From contig CAJNDS010001413.1 in the NCBI GenBank assembly GCA_905221605.1, forward strand, positions 131,501 through 195,500: a stretch of DNA of 64,000 nucleotides, written 5' to 3'. Made by a program: the position numbers and the translations under genes. This stretch comes from Symbiodinium natans (Eukaryota > Sar > Dinophyceae > Suessiales > Symbiodiniaceae). The notes beneath the pieces are model-generated. The model was not told the origin of the DNA. It saw only the letters and a list, made by a program, of their open reading frames with translations, and made no database searches. This document shows positions 58,955 to 64,000 of the stretch, piece after piece; position 1 is the first letter of the stretch; each line of letters begins with the position of its first letter.

Positions 58955-59308
58955 TTGCAACCTTCATGCTTCCGAAGCGGCGACATCCACGCGGGGCCCG
59001 TTCAACACCCTGTCAAGAAGCAGCTCGATGGCCGCATCCACGCCATCATAGTTGACACAGACGCCTCTGCAGCATCGGCCCGCTACATCCAGGGAAAACC
59101 AGAGAAATGCAGGGATTCAGGATGCGAGGACGCGAGGGTTCCTAAGGCTCTCCTAGGCCCCACTACGCACCTTCGCTACTCGATGGCGGTGACAGGTCTT
59201 GCGCAGAGGAGGCTGAGCCAAGACGACATCACAAACCCCCGCGCCTGGGTCCTGCTGTTGATAGAGGTCCGGACGATCCTCTGGGGTTGCACAGGAGTTA
59301 AGGCTTGA
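58955..59308 (+). CDS. Candidate exon, unknown
   Basis: Plus frame of 117 codons: SGDIHAGPVQHPVKKQLDGR, IHAIIVDTDASAASARYIQG, TGLAQRRLSQDDITNPRAWV, ending TGA. Third positions about two-thirds GC up to LLLIEV, where a GT donor (GATAGAG|GTCCGG) lies. Product not recognised. Confidence 0.43.
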   Translation: MQPSCFRSGDIHAGPVQHPVKKQLDGRIHAIIVDTDASAASARYIQGKPEKCRDSGCEDARVPKALLGPTTHLRYSMAVTGLAQRRLSQDDITNPRAWVLLLIEVRTILWGCTGVKA

Positions 59309-60158
59309 GGTCTCAGGACTCCCGCGGAAGCCTGAAAAAAGTGGGGTGGGGGGGCTAAACAATGCTAAGCTCTGAAAAGGCTCTGAAAGGGACCCCCCGA
59401 AGTAAGGAGTCCACATGCGGCCACACTTTTCCCCGTTTCAGTGGCGTGGCTTAAGGCCGGCGTGCAAAGGTCTGTCAGCGCTTTCAACACACCGGGCCCC
59501 CAAACCATCGCCCTTTAGCTTGCCATGTCTCACGCCCTCCAAAGACTGTTGTGATTTGTGCCGTGCTGTCCAACGACATGTGCAGGTCCCAACAAGCCAA
59601 CTAAAAGCAAAATAAGCCTGCAGACGACTGATGCTCATGTTGGTTCGAGTGGTGCTGAACAGCCCTGGGAAATGAGGGAGGAGCTGGCAAACACTAAACA
59701 GTCTGAAGCATCTCCTCCTAACAATATTCTAAGGTGAGCGGAATAATCCTTAGGCCGTTAAGGTGTGGAATACTAGTACCAAGATCTTCAGCAACACCAA
59801 CTGTGCCAGGAGACTCTCTTGTCGTCCGTGGTGTGCGTAAACCATACCTGCAGGACCAGAAAGTCAAACACCCACCCTACACCCAGAACCTGAACCCACC
59901 TAAACCCCAAATCCATCTCAATCCCTGAACTTTAACCAAGGCTGACGTCCAAGGATATCAAATTCACAAAGACGTTTACTGAGAGCGACGACCTGATTCT
60001 TTCATAACTTTCTGAGCACCCACAGTTTCTGTCTTCACGCCAGCTTTGATTCTTGCATCCCCTTGCAGGTCCACGTTGCCACATTCCACAATTCCACGTT
60101 TCCGCCACTTCTGCAACCTAGCGGACCGTCACCCATGGCATCGCCCCTCAACGCCTAA
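59309..60158. other. No supported gene
   Basis: Opposed short ORFs at 59415-59638 and a plus ORF at 59734-59928. Nothing firm. Confidence 0.4.
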
Positions 60159-60282
60159 ACACTAAACCCTAAACCCTAAACCCTCCTAACCCCTACCTAC
60201 CCTAAACCCTAAACCCTCCTAACCCCTACCTACCCTAAACCCTAAACCCTAAACCCTAAACCCTAAACCCTAAACCCTAAAC
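60159..60282 (-). repeat. CCCTAAA tract with a 36-bp duplication
   Basis: CCCTAAA units interrupted twice by CCTCCTAACCCCTACCTA, so a mixed block was duplicated within the tract. On the minus strand it starts at the donor of the 60283 exon. Confidence 0.96.
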
Positions 60283-60383
60283 CCAGCCTTGAACTCTTTG
60301 CCTTTGGAGAGGTTGATGGACATGGGGTCTGCATCGTGCAGGTCCACGCCGGGCCTCCGCATCGCAAACTCGACGTCACTACT
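60283..60383 (-). CDS. Internal exon between telomeric tracts, very strong frame
   Basis: Minus strand: acceptor CCTCCTCAAG, 33 codons SSDVEFAMRRPGVDLHDADP, MSINLSKGKEFKA, then CTGG|GTTTAGGG at the telomeric tract. Third positions are almost all G or C and no other frame competes. Looks like part of a folded domain; not recognised. Confidence 0.8.
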
Positions 60384-60390
60384 CTTGAGG

Positions 60391-60500
60391 AGGTTTAGGG
60401 TTTAGGGTTTAGGGTTTAGGGTTTAGGGTTTTAGGGTTTTAGGGTTTTAGGGTTTTAGGGTTTTAGGGTTTTAGGGTTTTAGGGTTTTAGAGTTTCGGGT
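60391..60500 (+). repeat. TTTAGGG tract passing into a TTTTAGGG array
   Basis: Five TTTAGGG, then about nine uniform TTTTAGGG, then TTTGGGG units. Parallels 32499-32606. Confidence 0.97.
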
Positions 60501-60990
60501 TTTGGGGTTTTGGGGTTGTGGGGTTGAGGGTTGAGGCTGTGAGCCCTGAGCAGCAGACCTGCAACCTGAAACCTGTTTGCACAAGGCCTTACTCCGCACC
60601 CTCCACAGCCAATGGGAAATCCGCTCTGCCGCCTGTAAGTCCAGGTAAGTCCCCCCTCCAGAAAATCGAAGTCTGTCTCCTGGCGATTGGCTCTTTCATG
60701 GTTTGGCCTTCGGCAGGGGATTCAAGTTTCAGGGTTTGCGTTGTCCAGTGTAGGGCGTAGAGGCTTGGAGTAGAGCTTAAATCGCGATCAGCAACCCTTG
60801 CAGCCTTAGGGGAGCACGTTTCGAAATGCGATCGACCACCCTTCGCGATGTGCAACGCTCCGTCACGGAGCCAAAAAACCCTGCGTTGGGCGACTGACCA
60901 CCCTCGGAGCTCTCAGATTTACTCCGGAGCCCTGCGTTGTGCAAACTTCTGACCGCATCGACAGCCCTTGTCGAGCGAAAGCCGTGTCGC
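60501..60990. other. No firm gene
   Basis: Plus ORF 60518-60760 and minus ORF 60589-60855 overlap; neither is convincing. Confidence 0.35.
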
Positions 60991-61665
60991 AGCTCCGAAA
61001 CCCACACGTTTCAAGCGCGAGCGACGAATGTTACGGGGGCACAGCTTGTCGTGGTGCCAAACCCTGATTTGTGACCACGCTCGGATTATGGGAAACGTTG
61101 CGATCGACTGCACTTCTCCAACACTGCGCACGCACGCCGCGTCGCTGCGCCGAAGCCGTGCAGTCGGACCACGCGACACATTTTTCCTTCGAGGAACGTG
61201 CGAAAACCTCGACATAGCCTTGCAAATCACGTTGTGCGAGTATCGCATGCATTTCTCCGCCTGGAATACATACGAATGCCACGCAAATCACGTGACATCA
61301 CATGCTTTGTCGAAGTTTAGTTTAGTTGGGAAGTTTCGTACATTCCGTAGAGGGTTTGGTTTTCCTGTCTTGGAATGTGCAAAAGCTGTCGTGTCGGGGA
61401 GCGTACGCAAATAACGTTGCGGGAAAAGTAGTAAACGAAAATGTCATCACAACTGGGAGGTTAGGGACTGTACGAAAACATCGCGAATCACATGTTTCCG
61501 CAACTTGCAAAGTGCGAAAACGTCGCACATCACATGGGGCTGCTTCGTTTCGTCTCTTTTCAAGAACGAAGACGTCGCCAATTACATGGGGGAGGGTTGT
61601 TAGCTATGAACGCAGAGTTAACTTGGAAAGTACCAAAACAACGCAAGTCACATGGGGAAGCACTG
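60990..61665. repeat. Degenerate tandem repeat, about 55-65 bp period
   Basis: A motif like GCGAAAACGTCGCACATCACATGGGGCTGC recurs in diverged form near 61198, 61280, 61473, 61515, 61568 and 61628, with looser copies before. The ORFs in it (60968-61414 and others) are probably by-products. Confidence 0.6.
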
Positions 61666-61851
61666 TTGTCCGTTCTGCTTCTTGAGAACTGCCCAACAAC
61701 ACGCCCGCCACAACAATAGCACAGCCACAGCACCACCACACCGCCCACCACACCGCCACCACACTCCACACACACCACTCTACATCACCCCACCGCACCA
61801 AATCATTGCAAACCACCACTGCCGCCTCCACCACGATCACTACCCACACAC

Positions 61852-62250
61852 CACCCCCACCACCACCACCACCACCACCACCACCCCACCACACCACCAC
61901 CCCACCACACCACCACACCACCACACCACCACACCACCACACCACCACACCACCACACCACCACACCACCACACCACCACACCACCACACCACCACACCA
62001 CCACACCACCACACCACCACACCACCACACCACCACACCACCACACCACCACACCACCACCACCACGCCACCACACCACCACACCACCACACCACCACGC
62101 CACCACACCACCACACCACCACACCACCACACCACCACACCACCACACCACCACACCACCACACCACCACACCACCACACCACCACACCACCACACCACC
62201 ACACCACCACACCACCACCACCACCACCACCACCACCACCACCACCAACA
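61852..62250 (+). repeat. ACCACCAC octamer minisatellite
   Basis: About 40 octamers CACCACAC in register, with (CCA)n at both ends. Open in all frames, giving TTTPPHHH or VVVWWCGG-type repeats. Confidence 0.97.
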
Positions 62251-63104
62251 CCAACACCAACACTAACTCCACACTCCACACACACCACTCTTGCCATAAG
62301 AGCCTGAAATTCAGAAATCAGACTCAGTTCGGCCCCCCTTGAACTCAAGCTCAACGGAAGGGCTCTCTGGTTTCTCCTTGCCGAATGCCGTCTTCAACCC
62401 AGATATCCTCGGCTGAGAAGCGCTGCGGACATGCCATGTTGTTCTCAGGCCGTGCTGGTGGCTGTTGTTGCGAGTACATGCACCTTCCTTGCGCTGCTTG
62501 TGCCTGACTCTTGAGCCGGATGTTGAGGGTCGTGTCTGGACTGGGGGGCCTCTCTATGGACTGCGCTGAGCGGCTGGAAGTTGGCCAGGTTGGCGTTTGA
62601 CTGCCTACCAGCGGAGTTTATGCGGACGGGCTTGGGTTCCGGACTGTCCAGCTGTTACATGGTTGATGCTGGGGGTGGAAATGGGGTGTCGAAAGCCAAT
62701 CCGTGGCGAGGTCATCCCTGTCTTGGCATCCTCTAAGCCTCCCACGAATGCCTATGGGCACCTTCTATGGACCCGGTAGACTGCCTCGGCACGGCGTATG
62801 ATGGACTTTGGCCCATCAGGACTGTTTTTGGACCCCTGAGGACTGGTGATGAACCTTGTATGAAGCCCGTGGAACTTTATAGCCTTGTGCACCTACGCCA
62901 GCTATGAACCTCTTGCAGTCCCTTTACTAGTGTGAAGATTCTTCTACTGAGTGTTCAAACCCTGCGAAATTCTGTGTCGCACGCTCTCTCGCACCTCGAG
63001 CGTGAAAGCCCCTACAGCAAAGACGCAAAGTAGCGGCCCTTCAGCTCTCCAAACCCCCAGCTTCCTTCAAAACGGCCCAAAGAGAACGGCACAACAAACG
63101 ACCA
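62251..63104. other. No supported gene
   Basis: One short plus ORF (62597-62779). Nothing else. Confidence 0.4.
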
Positions 63105-63180
63105 AAAAACCCTAAACCCTAAACAATGTTCCCTAAACCCTAAACCCTAAACCCTAAACCCTAAAGCCTAAACTCTAAAC
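63105..63180 (-). repeat. CCCTAAA tract
   Basis: Nine units with a spacer (CAATGTT). Immediately upstream of the plus-strand exon at 63190. Confidence 0.95.
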
Positions 63181-63189
63181 ACCCTATAG

Positions 63190-63278
63190 ACAACTCGTCA
63201 CTCGCAACGCGGCCTCCCGTGGAGCACCAGGACCTGGAGGCGTTTGCGGTCCTCTGGGGCGACTTCCAAGTCCTTCAG
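63190..63278 (+). CDS. Internal exon after a CCCTAAA tract, strong frame
   Basis: Plus strand: acceptor CACCCTATAG, 89 nt in phase 2: NSSLATRPPVEHQDLEAFAV, LWGDFQVLQ, then consensus donor CAG|GTCAGA. Third positions strongly GC-rich. Not recognised. Confidence 0.72.
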
Positions 63279-63348
63279 GTCAGATAATTGGGGGGTCTAA
63301 AGTCGGAGGGGCGTAGCAGCTCAAAGGAATAAGGTGCAAGTTTGGCCT

Positions 63349-63768
63349 CTAACCAAGGCTTACGGATTTGGGCTTCGGCATGGTTTGTGCGGCTAAAGAA
63401 AAGAGGGCATTCCGCATGGTGGGAAATGGAGTCATGGGCCAGCCAGTGTAGGGTTTGTAGAGATTAGAGTTTTGGCTTTGGGGCGCAGGGGATGCTACGC
63501 GCGCTTGGTCAATCGTTGAGGGCACTTGGCTACCAGGAATGACTCTCGTCACGAGCTTGTGGAACATTGGCTTTTCTGTGGCCCTGTGTCCCTGCTTTAC
63601 TTGACATAGGTCCCCAAGGCCTGACTCACCATGCTCGAGCAACGCGGATGCCAGTGTGGCCGGATATGCACTGAAGGCTATTTTTGTTACGTGTTTGACG
63701 AGCCATATCATGCCCTGTAATCCGGCCAAGCCTTGGGCCAAATAAGCTGCGGAGCCAGTGACACTCAC
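63349..63768 (-). CDS. ORF with ATG, unknown
   Basis: Minus frame of 139 codons from ATG at 63768: MSVTGSAAYLAQGLAGLQGM, IWLVKHVTKIAFSAYPATLA, then LEHGESGLGDLCQVKQGHRA and a Ser/Pro-rich half. The first 60 residues could form one or two hydrophobic helices. No competing frame of the same length; codon bias moderate. Not recognised. Confidence 0.36.
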   Translation of the reverse strand: MSVTGSAAYLAQGLAGLQGMIWLVKHVTKIAFSAYPATLASALLEHGESGLGDLCQVKQGHRATEKPMFHKLVTRVIPGSQVPSTIDQARVASPAPQSQNSNLYKPYTGWPMTPFPTMRNALFSLAAQTMPKPKSVSLG

Positions 63769-64000
63769 TAAAGACGCGACGCCATGAAGTCAATTGAGGC
63801 CTTCAAGCTGAAGCTCTGCGAACGTATACCTTGAAATAGCCCCGAACACGAAGTACCAGTCCTTCAGAGCTGCGCCAGGGTTACGTCGTTGGGGGTTTTG
63901 AAGTGAAAAAGAGAAACTTGTCGCCGCACCCAGAAGACCCTGAGATGGGATTCCCTACTGCCACGCACATCCCTTCCAAAGCTCCAAGCAAATCTTGCAG

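Noticed and set aside
61604-62354. Several ORFs of 120-225 codons over the ACC repeat
   Set aside because: They are products of the octamer array, which has no stop in any frame.

Overview
This window looks like nuclear DNA of a eukaryote with an intron-rich, low-gene-density genome. No long bacterial-style genes or operons are visible. Coding signal comes as islands of about 50-170 bp with GC-rich third codon positions, bounded by AG acceptors and GT donors, and several by GC donors (one supported by protein homology). The telomere-type heptamer TTTAGGG/CCCTAAA recurs at more than 40 internal places. Arabidopsis-type heptamers, GC (possibly GA) donors and a repeat-rich genome fit a dinoflagellate best; other algae or alveolates with TTTAGGG telomeres remain possible. 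The taxon is an inference: no spliced-leader relic, rRNA, tRNA or other diagnostic marker was recognised.

The main layout feature is the relation between telomeric tracts and exons. At about a dozen places a CCCTAAA tract, an island of about 90-170 bp and a TTTAGGG tract follow in that order, and the island reads as an exon on one strand. The downstream donor is often the first GT of the TTTAGGG tract itself. The upstream intron correspondingly ends in CCCTAAA. This suggests introns whose ends carry inverted telomeric repeats. An alternative is that telomere-capped fragments were joined together.

Region by region. 0-6 kb: telomeric tracts, a Pro/Gln-rich repeat ORF on CCGCAG-type repeats and short exon candidates. 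6-10.5 kb: mostly plus-strand exon candidates. 11-14.4 kb: degenerate satellite, microsatellites and AT-rich DNA. 14.9-18.4 kb: minus-strand exons, including two consecutive exons of an ArfGAP zinc-finger domain, the firmest functional call here. 18.4-28.8 kb: plus-strand ORF candidates, a GTC microsatellite and an octamer minisatellite. 29-39.9 kb: the densest set of telomere-flanked exons, on both strands. 41-46.9 kb: a conserved HVFG...DE.Y.YGR exon (repeated at 56.3 kb), two short LTR-type elements and an exon resembling the FSH-type serine hydrolase nucleophile region. 46.9-48.4 kb: a poly-C tract, a hairpin and a compound tandem repeat. 49-63.8 kb: further telomere-flanked exons, a second degenerate satellite and an ACCACCAC minisatellite.

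No gene is complete end to end in my reading and most exons cannot be assigned a function. Exon orientation changes every 1-3 kb in places, so some islands may be gene fragments or wrong-strand calls. Splice sites, frames and strands were read by eye without transcripts or database searches.
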